64,000 bases of DNA from Pardosa pseudoannulata (lineage: Eukaryota > Arthropoda > Arachnida > Araneae > Lycosidae). Numbering within the stretch: position 1 is the first letter of the stretch; each line of letters opens with the position of its first letter. Location of the stretch: contig CM063504.1 of the NCBI GenBank assembly GCA_032207245.1, positions 15,537,287-15,601,286 on the forward strand, read 5' to 3'. Of this stretch, positions 1-11,165 are shown in pieces. A program made the translations under genes and the position numbers. The notes below the pieces were generated by a model, which worked only from the letters and a program-made list of their open reading frames with translations, ran no database searches and had not been told where the DNA came from.

Positions 1-46
1 CATAGTTGTTTGCATGGTAGAATTAAAGAGCAAATTTTATGCCTCT

Positions 47-358
47 CCCACACTATGGCCAATTGTTCACCACTGTAGAATTGGCCCCGATAATGACCTT
101 GGACGATTGTTCACGGATTGCATCCATACATTGGGCCACTAAATGAGCCAAACACGTGATGTGTCCATAGAGTCAACTACACACTTTAGTAGTACATCTG
201 GCTGTCTTTGATGTTTGGATAGAAACCGCTTCGAAGCCATCCTCTGCTAAGGTCATTTTATCGTCTACTAATGTGGATCTCGATAAGCCATACCTACTCC
301 ATACAGTGGCAATAGCTTGCAGTAGACTATAGTGTGGAGAGGCCTTTACAATTCCCAC
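47..358 (-). repeat. Dispersed repeat R1, copy A, with coding-like minus strand
   Basis: This stretch matches 49733-50090 at roughly three quarters of positions. Both copies keep an open frame on the minus strand with related peptides: PHY, LQAI, TVW, YGL, DDK and DGF appear in the same order. Many differences fall at third codon positions, which suggests the source sequence was translated. I do not recognise the protein family. This copy sits at the window edge and may extend left. It may be a fragment of a mobile element or of a repeated gene. Confidence 0.5.
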
Positions 359-1421
359 ATCGTCGGTAACAATGAATGTTAACTTTGCAGAAATCTGCGT
401 TTTGTGCTTTGCAGTGTGCTACATGCGAATTCATAATTGCAGTTCAACATGCATTGCATAAATATTTCAAATGGGATCTCAGAAATGGTAACAATATTTT
501 TAAGTCACATAATCCTATTCAAAAAGCCAGTTGTCTATGTAAGAGTTCCTGAAAGCCGAAAGGGCAGACAAGTTGGATCTACATTGCGTGCCAAATGCAA
601 CTCACACTGGTATTACGTATAAGGTAAACTAGATATGTTACTTCATCTTACACCACGTATTGTTATTTACAGTTGCAATGCAATTAAATGTTTTTAAAAC
701 TGTTATATTTTTATGTACATCCTATATAATCATAACCATTAGAAGTGGATAACTGGTTCAAAGCTGTATATAAGTAATCAAATTATTTTACATATGTCCC
801 AATCTTGAATACATGCATACTTATCCACCTAGGATTTCTTTTTTTTTTTTTCAATACGTGAGAAGAAATCACCTCAATTCCAATAAAATTATTTAGAAAT
901 AAACAAATATTATATTTTATCAAAGTACAAATGGTACAAAAACGCCGTTTTGAGTTTAATGGTGACTACTATCAAAATTCTAATACAACTATGTAAAATT
1001 ATACAAAAACATCTATAAAGTGATCTTATTGCATTAGATACTATTTTAGTTTAGATTTATACAAAACACGAGAAAATATAGGTAGTTAAAGGGAACCAGA
1101 CAGGCATATGTATTGTCTATATATTTAGCAGCAATGTTAACTGCTCGTAAATCATATCTACAACAATCACAGTAATAAAATATTACATACAGTATATCTG
1201 GCATAATACATAAAAACTATATAAAAATCAAATATATTTTTACAAAAAAAATAAAGTTTATGAAAATTGGTACAGTAAAGAAATTAGAAGAATCAAGTAC
1301 GCCCTTCTGTGTATAGCAAAGTATAAAAATACAACTCAAATATATTTTTTTAAACATCCAATCATTCCTGACATATTTACCTAGATCATATTTATAGGAA
1401 ACATCTAATGTAATAAATAAA
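359..1421. other. AT-rich non-coding stretch
   Basis: I see no gene, no element ends and no convincing exon here. A run of T lies at about 838-851. Confidence 0.6.
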
Positions 1422-1442
1422 TACAGTCGGGCCTCTATTTAA

Positions 1443-2061
1443 CCCTCCGAGTGGAACACACCGAAGAAATAAAGTCTCCAAAAATACGCTAAAGTTTCAT
1501 TGTGTCAGTGACCAAAGTGTTCTATGATTTTTTACTTCACCCTTTATAGAATAGATTGGAATACGCGAAACCCTCCCTCGTTACTGTCCCTTTATTTCCA
1601 GTTATAAATAGATATATAAATAGACATTATAGATTGTTAATTTTTAATACACATAAATCTCGTCAAGTCTCGAAGATTATCCCATAAGAAATAATGGGTT
1701 CTAAAAGTACAAATAAAAATATTCTTTAAGAGAATGATATATATCTTTTTTACGAAAGTCATCCAAGCTATTTAAGTGGTGCAATTAGAGATACGTCTGT
1801 TACCGCAAACGAAGTACTTCGAAATAGAGATTTACAAAGCCATAAAAAGATATCAGCGTCTTTATGCCTCAGGGAGTAGGTGTGTAGCTCCTAAACAATC
1901 GACTTGATCCTCCTACCTCAAAACTCCATGGGGGAAAACACTGGCAGAAATGTACAAAACATCCATTTTCGGAACGTTTTTGGAGGTCAAAAATTGTACC
2001 TGACAACCGCTTTGAAGACATCATCGGTTGGCGGAATTGTACGTGCGAACCACTTAGAGGG
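1443..2061. mobile_element. piggyBac-type MITE, family A, copy 1
   Basis: The element is bounded by TTAA on both sides (1439-1442 and 2062-2065). Its ends are CCCTCCGAGTGG and, reverse-complemented, CCCTCTAAGTGG. A second copy of similar length lies at 12112-12735. Near 1694 an ATG opens a short frame (MGSKSTNKNIL then stop) that the other copy keeps with two changes. This may be the relic of a transposase start, but it is too short to be sure. It is inserted in the Tigger-like element at 1424-3211. Confidence 0.8.
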
Positions 2062-2815
2062 TTAACGAACCTCTATTTTGCTGCGAGCTTTTCCTTGGAT
2101 GAACCCAAAACATTTTCTGAATTTATTCGTAAACTAATTTCCAAATAGCAAAATGCATTCGTTTTTTAACGAACGCTTTCCTGTGATCTAATTATTTTTT
2201 CTGTTTCTCAAAATATTTCTGGATATTTTGAAAGTATTATTTCTAACTTATTCTTTCTTTTAGTACATTTTATAATGACAAGTGATCTCCAATTGTTTTT
2301 AATGAAATGCCTTACTCGCCGAAAGCAATAAAATCGATGTCATTCTTTGTGTTTCAATCAAAATACCTATTATAAATTAAACGGTTTTCAAGAAATAAAT
2401 CAAACAAAACTAACAGACTATGTCAGTTATTAAATTTAAAGACGAATGTGTTGATCTATGCTTAAAACTACTTGCTATAATATATGAAACACAACTAAAA
2501 CCCTTTGAGGACTGGAATATCATATATGATACACTAAATTACTTTCAGTAATTTATAAGTATTAACTAATTCCTCTAAAACAGACACAGAGCTATAACTA
2601 TTAATGTTAAAAGTACTAAATAAATGTTCCATATAAAACATCATGTAGGATACACCTATCCTTTGAATCAATTTGAAAAGCGCTGCCTATGATATTCCTG
2701 TCCTTAAAGGGTTAAAATTATTAATTTTAAAATAATTCTTTAGCTAAATACAAAGAATTCCCAAACAAAATTTTGCTTTATTTTTGTTTTCCTAGCCTAT
2801 AGTTAAAATAAATAC

Positions 2816-3017
2816 TCCTCGGCGCAACAGCTCTTAGGGGGGGGCAGGGCCTACGGTACCAATCTCCGTTTACGTAAACGGAGATTGGTCAAGGGCCCTG
2901 AGGTGCGAAGCATATAATCTGGTTAGGTGGTCAATCTTACGCAGAATCCCCAGTATTTAGTTCCCAAAAACGTTTGGTCCTCAGTTCATCTACCCACTGA
3001 AGGAATGAAAGACTGAG
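2816..3017 (-). mobile_element. SINE-2 copy, 5'-truncated
   Basis: It shares the body of the SINE-2 family (GGCGCAACAGCTC at one end, then GGTGCGAAGCATAT and CTACCCACTGAAGG) but lacks the tRNA-like head seen at 34366-34710 and 56235-56506. It is flanked by near-identical target duplications of 15-16 bases (2801-2815 and 3018-3033, AGTTAAAA(A)TAAATAC). Truncation of the head end with a long target duplication is what LINE-driven retroposition leaves. Confidence 0.8.
2858..2889. repeat. Perfect 32-bp palindrome inside SINE-2
   Basis: The 32 bases are fully self-complementary, centred between 2873 and 2874 (ATCTCCGTTTAC then GTAAACGGAGAT). The other two SINE-2 copies are not palindromic here, so it arose in this copy, perhaps by template switching. 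Confidence 0.95.
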
Positions 3018-3466
3018 AGTTAAAAATAAATACAACAAATTTATTTTAATTTATACAGAAAGTGTGATTAATTTCTTTTGTAATAATATTTAGGATTTAT
3101 GAATTTAAAATGCTTTACATACTATAAAAGATTAATATTATTTAAATGAATTTTTAATATAACATTTTTTATTTACGGATGTAGAGACTTTATTAAATAA
3201 AATTCCGACTGTATTTAATTACTTTTTTTAAAAAGCTTTTACGTATTACCAGATATTTAAAAAGGCCATTAGGTTGAAAATGACCTTTTTTCAGTCTTAG
3301 AAAAAGCAACAAATAATGTAGCTTTAATTACAAAATACATTTTTAAAAGTTCATTAAACATAAATTAGGAAAAAGTAATAAGTTTTCATACAAATAATAC
3401 TTTTTTTCAAAAGAATAATAGAGACATAAAGTAAACAGGTTAAATCTTTCGGCATAATCGTATTAA

Positions 3467-4024
3467 CTCCTTCCGGTAAAATGACGAGTCTAGCTCGTCA
3501 TTAGTTTTTCATTCCATACCGCACAATGACGAGCTACACTCGTCATGCGATTAAAGTTACTGTTAAATATGATAATTAATTTAGTTTAAAATTTCTAGTG
3601 TACTGAATTTGGCAACAGTTTTATCACTTGTGAAAATCACAAGTCACTATTGCATATTCTTTACTTGGTACAAGTCATTGCCAAATTAATGAGTCAGAAT
3701 AAAAGAAAACCTACTAAGAAATGCCGTGTGTGTTACAAGAATCAAATTAAAAGTGAGACTACTTGGCGGTGTAAACAATTAAGAATTCCTTTGCACTTTG
3801 TTTTGAAAAGTACCACTAGCTTGAAGACTATTATCTGTATACCTTATTAATGTTTTGCTTTGATATTTTCTTAATTTTACTGTTTCTGATGTTATTTAAC
3901 ACTATGTAAAAAGTGGATTTTAATTAAGAATATGTAAGAATTGTAAAATGAAACAAGTTTTTTAAATAAAAATTAAATGGTTATTTCATGCACAGTTTTT
4001 CATTATTAAATCATACCAGAAGGG
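3467..4024 (+). mobile_element. piggyBac-type element, family C, with transposase C-terminal remnant
   Basis: TTAA flanks the element (3463-3466 and 4025-4028). The left end reads CTCCTTCCGGTA and the reverse-complemented right end CCCTTCTGGTATG. Just inside the left end are two short hairpins built on ATGACGAG and CTCGTCAT (3481-3501 and 3527-3547). The interior carries the C-terminal cysteine-rich piece of a piggyBac transposase, so the element looks like an internal-deletion derivative of an autonomous copy. Confidence 0.8.
3650..3850 (+). pseudogene. piggyBac transposase C-terminal fragment
   Basis: The 66-codon frame contains KPTKKCRVCYKNQIKSET followed by TWRCKQ and IPLHF. The CxxC pair, the basic stretch, the later Cys and the 'PLH' turn match the order found in the C-terminal cysteine-rich (RING/PHD-like) domain of piggyBac transposases, which helps bind the transposon ends. 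Later zinc-binding cysteines of that domain are missing, and there is no catalytic DDD core upstream. The stop at about 3850 lies about 175 bases from the TTAA end. The ATG at 3650 is just the first in frame, not a real start. I read it as a dead remnant. Confidence 0.7.
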
Positions 4025-4276
4025 TTAAGGTGTAAAACAAAAATAAATTTTATAGCGACATTTTTGTTGCAATGATTGCATTTTGGTTCTCATAATTTTC
4101 AAGCAGATGACACTTTTTAATCAGTCGTTAATACTTAAAAGTATTAAGCTCTATTCAGAAAACTAATTAAAAAAAATTCTAAAAACAAAGAAAAGTGAGT
4201 TTTTCGTTATATATTTAGAACGTAAGTGCTATAGCGTAATACTATTGAACAAATAAACTATTTTTCTCTCGATTTT

Positions 4277-4457
4277 CTAGAAAGTACGTATGAAGTCGGG
4301 CATTTCATGACTGCACAAAGCGTGACTAAAAATTTCTAGCATTTTGGCCTCTACGTCAGGATTATACATCACTGTGGTGTTCAGATCTAGGCATGTTGTG
4401 CTCAGATCTAGGATTTGGCACAGGAGTACTGGTTCTATCGATGTCTTCCATGGGAAT
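4277..4457 (-). CDS. Candidate last coding exon of an unrecognised gene
   Basis: On the minus strand a long pyrimidine tract ends in TTTTAG (AG at 4459-4458). After one base that completes a split codon, 59 codons stay open to TAG. Visible segments include PVLLCQILDLS, CLDLNTTVMYNPDVEAKML and EIFSHALCSHEMPDFIRTF. The composition is balanced and protein-like, quite unlike the surrounding AT-rich DNA. The frame in phase 0 also stays open for 31 codons but ends earlier. There is no membrane segment. I do not recognise the family. The required phase (two bases carried in) matches the candidate exon at 34217-34281, so it could be the end of the gene that starts at 58046, but over 29 kb of intron this is only an inference. 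No clear AATAAA on the minus strand is close by. Confidence 0.4.
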
Positions 4458-4459
4458 CT

Positions 4460-4774
4460 AAAAGAAAAAAAAATAACATAAACATTTTTTCGTCAAAATT
4501 CAAATAGAAAGATAATAATTTACTATTGTAAGATTCATAAAAGAGGTAAGTTAAACAGCAAAAATATTTTAAATATTTTTAATTAAAATCTATAAATTTA
4601 AATATCGTTAAAGGAAATTATAAAAAAAACCTCTTAACTCTTTACCTATAGATGCGATTTATAATCCTCGTACAAAATGTATACCGGTATTGTTTATTAA
4701 TCAGTTGTTTTTTGCAAATAACAAACAGAATCTGTCGTTTATATGCCAATAAATTATGAAAATATTTTTAAACA
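4460..4774. other. AT-rich intron-like DNA
   Basis: Apart from the pyrimidine tract of the acceptor beside the exon at 4277-4457, I see nothing here. Confidence 0.5.
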
Positions 4775-4779
4775 AGTAG

Positions 4780-5915
4780 GACTGGTTTCATTTAAAGCAC
4801 AAGGGGTCTACATCTTAGCAACACAATAACTAATTATCAATGGAAGATAAATTTAGACGAAATCAATAACTTTTACTAACATGCACTGTTGTTTGGTACG
4901 AACTTTTGTTTGTAAGTATATTTACATGCCTTGAAATAAGATTTTATAAATTCGAATTTCTAGATTCACAGTTGACACTCTTCCCTTAGCAACAACAGTC
5001 AAAAAGTATTTTAAATTTAAACTTTTATCCTCTTGGCAACAGAAAAGTACTTTAAATTTAAACTTTTATCCTCTTGGCAACAGGACCGTAACTAGATTGA
5101 AACAAATACGACTGGTTTCATTTAAAGCACTAAGGGTCTGCATCTTAGCAACACAAGAACTAACTATCAATGGAAGATAAATTTAGATGAAATCAATAAT
5201 TTTACTAGCTTGTACTGTTGTTTGGTACGAACTTTTGTTTGCAAGTATATTTACATACCTCGAAATTAGCTTTTATAATTTTGAATTTCTAGATTCACAG
5301 TTGGCAGACTTCACTTAGCAACAACAGTCAAAAAGAATTTTAAATTTAAACTTTTATCCTCTTGGCGCGACAGGACCGTAACTAGATGGAAACAAATAAA
5401 AGCACTAGAGGTCTGCACCTTAGCAACACAAGAACTAACTATCAATGGAAGATAAATTTAGATGAAATCAATAATTTTACTAGCTTGTACTGTTGTTTGG
5501 TACGAACTTTTGTTTGCAAGTATATTTACATACCTCGAAATTAGCTTTTATAGTTTCGAATTTCTAGATTCACAGTTGGCAGACTTCACTTAGCAACAAC
5601 AGTCAAAAAGAATTTTAAATTTAAACTTTTATCCTCTTGGCGACAGGACCGTAACTAGATGGAAACAAATAAAAGCACTAGAGGTCTGCACCTTAGCAAC
5701 ACAAGAACTAACTATCAATGGAAGATAAATTTAGATGAAATCAATAATTTTACTAGCTTGTACTGTTGTTTGGTACGAACTTTTGTTTGCAAGTATATTT
5801 ACATACCTCGAAATTAGCTTTTATAGTTTCGAATTTCTAGATTCACAGTTGGCAGACTTCCCTTAGCAAAAACAGTCAAAAATATTTTAAATTTAAACTT
5901 TTATCATCTTGGCAA
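4780..5915. repeat. Tandem array, four units of about 272-330 bp
   Basis: The marker CAATGGAAGATAAATTTAGA recurs at about 4838, 5168, 5443 and 5715. Units 2 to 4 are nearly identical. Unit 1 is longer because a piece of about 50 bp (AAATTTAAACTTTTATCCTC) is doubled in it. Each of the first three units ends in CTTGGC(A/G)(A)CAGGACCGTAACTAGAT. This equals the 8-bp target and first bases of the hAT element that follows at 5916, so the array seems to have grown after that insertion, with a breakpoint inside its end. Confidence 0.9.
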
Positions 5916-6579
5916 CAGGGTAGTAACTAGATCATTTAGCACCTACGGCAAAAAACTGATCTGCGCCCCTACCACTCAATATAGTGAGAAAATATATAAA
6001 TGTTTTAGAATGAACTCAAAGTATTTTGTTAATTCTTAAAATATTTCTAGTATATTAATTTTTAATTTTTTCTTCGATATTTAATTTATTAATACTTAAA
6101 AATAATTTCTAACACTCTAGGTGTATTATTTTGCTGATAAACTGAATAATACCGATAAACTTAATTTGAGGGGAATATTTTTTTTTATTTGTACGTTGAA
6201 TTTTCATAAAAAAATGAGGATTTTCTAAATTTAAATTTAGTTTCAATAACTTTAAATTAAAAACTTAAAACTATTACCCTGTTTTATATAAAGGGATATT
6301 AGGGGAGTTTGGTAAATATTTTGTAAGAATCTATAACACGTTTAGTCTCTATAAACATTTTAAAAAATAAGAAAATTCATAAAACAGTAATTTTTAAACA
6401 CACTGGATTTTAAAACTAAAATCTGATTCTATAATTTAAAATTTTTTATCAACTTTTCCTTATTTCTGCTTGGGGCGAATCGTCCTCTTTCGGATTCCAT
6501 TTTTCTCACTGTGCGGCGCCCCTATGACCAATGCAACCATGGCAAATGCCACTTTTGCCACGCCCTAGTTACGGCCCTG
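5916..6579. mobile_element. hAT-type non-autonomous transposon
   Basis: The left end CAGGGTAGTAACTAG and the reverse-complemented right end CAGGGCCGTAACTAGG are inverted termini of hAT form. The same 8 bases, CTTGGCAA, lie immediately outside both ends (5908-5915 and 6580-6587), the target length expected for hAT transposases. The interior is AT-rich and I see no transposase frame. Confidence 0.85.
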
Positions 6580-6587
6580 CTTGGCAA

Positions 6588-7172
6588 TACTTCTACAACT
6601 TGGTTATCTCGGGTCTTGATATTCAACACTACTTTCTCAAAATTTTCACAACTACCCTTCTTGATTCAAATTATTTAAACTGTCTATTAACAAGCCATGA
6701 GCCGTTTCAAGCTTACTTATAAAGATTTAACATAATAGATAGCTCTAATTGACTTTGTGAGAATCGAGGTGACTCTTTCCATTATATGTACCACTGTCAT
6801 TTAACAACAGTTCACCAGAAGGTGAACTGGCCTGATTTAAGAAATTGAATTCAAACCGTTATTTCTACCAAAAGCAAACTGATCTCCTGGAAAATCAAAA
6901 AATTCTGGAAATCTTAGATTTTGAGTCTTTTGGAAAATCAAAAACATATTTTAAACATATATTAATATTTTATTCATCTCAGTTTTATGTATCGGCTCTG
7001 CATTTTGTACATATTAAAATTTCTCATATAAATCTCTCGGGGATGTGTAACAGCCTTACCTTTTAATTAGGTAGGCTGCATACTCTTGAGTAAGCAAGCT
7101 GGTAAACTGCTAATATTTCTTTAGTTCTACAAGGTTCAAATATCAGCAGAAATACAAGAAAACTCATCCTAA
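6588..7172. other. AT-rich intron-like DNA
   Basis: No gene seen. A small hairpin with 9-bp arms (CAGTTCACC / GGTGAACTG) lies at 6808-6829. Confidence 0.5.
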
Positions 7173-7748
7173 CCTACAGTTACTATTAATTTCCCTTTAC
7201 TGCAGTTCAATGACACACTCATTACCTTCCAAAACATTAACAATATTTCAAGCCAAGTTTTTTAGTAGAAAAAAAAATCTTAGTAATATTAAATTAGTTT
7301 CCTTATTTCTTAGTGAATTTAGTCTTTTGAACACAAACGAAAATATAACTGAGGTCTTTAATTTGAAAGTAGACATTACGTCTTGGTCTAACTAACTTTC
7401 AAGTATTAAAATTTGCCAGTCATATTTGTACTTTTTCAAAATATATGTAACTTCTTTATACTTCAGTAAAGCCTGGACACGAAAGATAAACATTATTCTA
7501 AATAATATTCAAGTTTTATTTTTCTTACAGTTATTATAAATTTCCTATTACTGCAGTTCAATATCTCGCTCCTTGTTTTACAAAATATTACAATATATCA
7601 CGTCAAAGATTTTTTTGTAGAAAAAAATATCTGAGTATAATAATGAAATTAGTTTCCCTATTTCTCAGTGAATTAGTCATTTTCACACATATGCAAATGT
7701 AATAGAGGTTCTTTATTTTGCAAGTAAACATTACGTCCCAGTCTAATT
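7173..7748. repeat. Diverged direct duplication
   Basis: About 7173-7396 and 7525-7748 align along their length (shared landmarks ACTGCAGTTCAATA/G, TTAGTTTCC, AACATTACGTC), roughly 350 bp apart. It looks like an old tandem duplication. Neither copy is coding. Confidence 0.7.
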
Positions 7749-8169
7749 AAGTAAAATTTGGCAGTAATAATTATATTGTTTTAAAATATATCTTCTTTAT
7801 ATATCAACGTAGTAGGGTCACGAAAGAGGAACCCTTCTTCAGATAAATACAGCAATTCTTTAAAGTTTTATTTTTATAAACCATTTCTCAAAATCCGAAT
7901 AATATCTTCTAATAATAATATCAGCATTAAATTTAAAGAAAGAACAACTGAAAGAACCATTAGCGGTTGCAAATTGAAAAAGAATACAGGCAACATTAAA
8001 CATAAAAACCATGAAACCCAGTTTTAAAAAAATAATAATAAACCACCAGTCTATAAATTGATTTTTTTCCCTTCACACCATAGCTGAAATGTCAGAGTCT
8101 CATATACAGAAACGAGAAAAGTATTAAAGCTGGAAGGGAAGAAATGTGGAAGGAAATTTAAACAGTTTC

Positions 8170-8341
8170 CGGAACATTTTGCACTGGAGTAAAGACAGAG
8201 GGAGAGAGGAGTTGTTAGCAAAGTTATTTTCCCAGCCATTTGCGGAATAAATGTCTTCAAGCCATTTCTTGGGCAAAATTCTCTTCCGATGCACAGCTTT
8301 CGCAGATCGCTGCAACAAACGACTTTCACCCCCTGACTTCA
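8170..8341 (-). other. Open stretch with a good splice acceptor, possible exon
   Basis: On the minus strand a run of T ends in CAACATAG (AG at 8343-8342). In one phase the sequence then stays open and reads a basic, protein-like stretch (ESRLLQRSAKAVHRKR, then PKKWLEDIYSANGWENN). GC content is higher than around it. I cannot find a consensus GT donor at the far side, and no partner exon is evident. It may equally be chance. I do not recognise the peptide. Confidence 0.2.
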
Positions 8342-8408
8342 CTATGTTGAATAAAAAAAAACACCAGCAAATGATTTTTGCTATTTTTTCTTCATGATTC
8401 CCCAGCAA

Positions 8409-9351
8409 TAAGTCGGATTTTAGAGCTGAAGGACTGCACGACAGCTTACATTAATAAACTGGTTGAGTGGATCTAGTCAGATGTTTATTCGAAGTATACG
8501 ACAGAAAAAAATGAGGTTTTTTTTCCCCCTGAACTATTTTAACTGTTTATGGCCCCAGTCATTTCTGCCAATTACATATAAATGCATATCTTAAATATAA
8601 CTTATTATAGACTGCACAGAATAAAATAAATATGAAGTTTCAACAACTTTGAATACTACATCACGTCACGTTAGCTATCATCTACCGTTTATGACGTCAG
8701 CATGATCTATCATTTTAAATATCATAGAATGCAATTTATAAAAAAGGAAAAAATTATCAAAAATAGATGTATTTGATATTAAATGTAAAATAAGAATGGC
8801 AAAGGGGAGTTTTACAGTTTTATAAAAGATAAAGCAATTAATTTGTCTTATTGTCAGTCTATGTGACTGAGGGCAAAATAAATTTATGAGCGCTGTTCAA
8901 AAACTATAAAATGTCTACCCAAATGGAAAATTTATAAATAGAAATTACTTCCAAATTTCGTAGATTGTTTATAAAATTACGCTCTACATACTCACAAAAG
9001 GAAAACTCGCTCTAACGAAAACAAAAACTCCGTGAGTTATTTTTAGCGGTTCTAAAATGAGGCATTAAAGTACACTCATCACCTTTTCACCTTCAAAAAT
9101 TCTATTTTTTAATGCATAAAATGGATGGGCATTTCCGATTTGTGTAAAAGTGATCCATTGAAATATTCGAATTAGAGCCTGTAAAATTATACAGCGTTTG
9201 TGGTTTTGTGGTTCCGCATCGACTGATGTAAAAACTAGTCTTTATTTGTCTAAATTTTTCCAGAATCTATGTTGTAGACAAGAACATTCGGCTTTGTTTT
9301 CCTGTATATACTCTTATTTTTGTATCCACAAACCATGTTGTTACACTAACC
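8409..9351. other. AT-rich DNA with one CRE-like site
   Basis: No gene or element end seen. A TGACGTCA palindrome (CREB/ATF consensus) lies at 8692-8699 but nothing around it looks like a promoter. Confidence 0.45.
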
Positions 9352-9459
9352 CGTACTAGTACGTGACCCTCGATCAAGTATCAATCGTCAGAAAACGAAC
9401 TAGTACGGGTCCCGCGCTCAAGTATCGATCGTCAGAAAACGTACTAGTACGGGTCCCGC
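9352..9459. repeat. Short tandem repeat, period 44 bp, with CGTACTAGTACG palindrome
   Basis: Units begin at 9352, 9396 and 9440, the last partial. Each carries CG(T/A)ACTAGTACG followed by ATCAATCGTCAGAAAA or a close variant. In the first and third units CGTACTAGTACG is a perfect palindrome. The repeat is far more GC-rich than its surroundings, so it may be the end of an unrecognised transposon. Confidence 0.85.
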
Positions 9460-10478
9460 ATAGATTATTGTTTACATAAAAAGCAAAAGTTATTAATAAA
9501 ACTTCCTTTGTGTTCCTATAATTCTGCCTTCAGTGCTTCAGAAAATTTTTTTAATAATTTTATACAAAATCTCACTTTTTACTTCATAAAATTTTATTCG
9601 TTTTTATTTCTTTAAAAACAAAGTAAATTTCACAAAACTAATTAAAAAAGAATAGAGAACAAATGCTAAAAATCCCATATATTTATGATAAGGATTAAAA
9701 AAGATGTAATAAAATAAAAAATAAGAGAAAATCTTCCACTCAAAGTTGCTTAAAGGTGCTAGGATGTCATCCACATTTAAAAATTGGATTTTCAGAATTT
9801 TCTTTTAAAAGATAGCGGTTGTTTTGCAAAAATGTAGAAATTCTATGGGAATCCAGATTTAAAACCCGGTTAATGAGGAGAATAGAAAATAAAAATCATA
9901 GTCATACACAGAATATAAAGTTATTTGATTTTCTCTCAAAATGTCTCTTTCTATTAATTAGGTGCGCCAATAATGAAATCCATCCTTTCGAAAGCCGTGA
10001 AATTTTGTATAAATATTTCTATGACTTTAGTTCAGTCAATGAATATAATTTATTTCTTTTAAATATAATGCTAACTTTTTCATAAAATTTGTAAGTAAAA
10101 TGTGCCGTTTTTATAGAATTTAAATATTTTTATTCAATTCGTTTTATAAAATTTTATTTTCCACAAAGATTAAAATAAATAAACAAAGTTGTTTCACTTA
10201 GAAGGAAATACATTTTTGTTAGAAATAAAGTCTACTTTGTAGTTAAAAAAGGAAATAGAATAATTTTTAAGCGTATCTTTGCATCAATAAATATTATGCT
10301 GAAAATAATGTGTCATGGAATAAATAATCCCGTGCTTTATTCCCTATGAGACACAAAGACAAATCAGCGGTTCTTTTGTGGTTTGTTAAACAATCGAAGC
10401 AAGAGAAAAAAATAAATAAATAAAGATGGGGTTTAGAACAACAGCATATAGATTGCATAGATCCACAGCTTTTATTAG
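9460..10478. other. AT-rich DNA, nothing recognised
   Basis: Long A and T runs only. The open stretch at 9819-10085 has the composition of random AT-rich sequence and no splice or start context. Confidence 0.5.
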
Positions 10479-11165
10479 TATACTAGCTGCTTCACACCCA
10501 GCCTTCGGTCTGGGTAATAAAAGTTTCCGAGTAATAAAAATATCGTCAAGATAACATATAAATTTTTATGTACCAAGTAATAAAAATCTAGTTTAAAATA
10601 TTAAAACCTATAGCAATAATTTAGTTTTTGTTTAAGAAATGCAACTGCGAAATGCAAACAATTTTGATAGATCATGGCGAGTTTATAATTATTGAATACA
10701 AAAATCTCGCCAAGATAATAAAATAGAAAAAGATCGTTCTTTTCTAAAAAATAAGGGTTTAGCGTTTAGAAAATGCGAAAATAATCTCATGTACATATAT
10801 ACTATCATAAACATATATATACATTTACACTTGAAATGTAAAAGCAAAGATATATTTTTGTATTTCTCGGATTACCAAATATCAGGCGAGAATGATGCTA
10901 ACATTCAATAACACAGTCATTTTTTGACGCCATCTCAACAATGGAATTGCGCGTACCGCAAAATTAAACTGGTATTTTGGTCGGTTTTTCGATAATATCT
11001 TTCGAACTAATTGGAATATCGGAACGCGAATGGGTGAAATGACTTCCCCGGATCGTTCCGCGTCTTTTGGTACCTTTGGCGCTCTTTTGCGTTCAGCGGT
11101 TTGGGAGGAGATACACGCCCATAGATAGATAGATAGATAGACACAGTGAGATTTTAATATATAAG
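10479..11165. repeat. Dispersed element with 'TACTAGCTG' start and TATATAAGA end
   Basis: The stretch begins TATACTAGCTGCTTCACACC and ends in CACAGTGAGATTTTAATATATAAGA after a GATA run (11121-11140). From memory this start-and-end pattern is common in arthropod interspersed repeats, but I cannot name the class. The GC-rich part at 10915-11115 interrupts the AT-rich body. The long open minus frame here shows no motif I know. A similar but distinct element is at 13277-13769. Confidence 0.45.

Larger units (their letters stand above)
1424..3211. mobile_element. Tigger/pogo-like DNA transposon relic with nested insertions
   Basis: The left end CAGTCGGGCCTCTATTTAA (from 1424) and the reverse complement of the right end, CAGTCGGAATTTTATTTAA (ending 3211), are matching inverted termini. 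TA lies on both outer sides (1422-1423 and 3212-3213), the target duplication of Tc1/mariner-type elements. A piggyBac MITE (1443-2061) split the left terminus, and a SINE (2816-3017) entered the interior. Removing the MITE and one TTAA restores a continuous terminus reading on into AACGAACCTCTATTTTG. I recognise no transposase frame, so this is probably non-autonomous or decayed. Confidence 0.65.
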
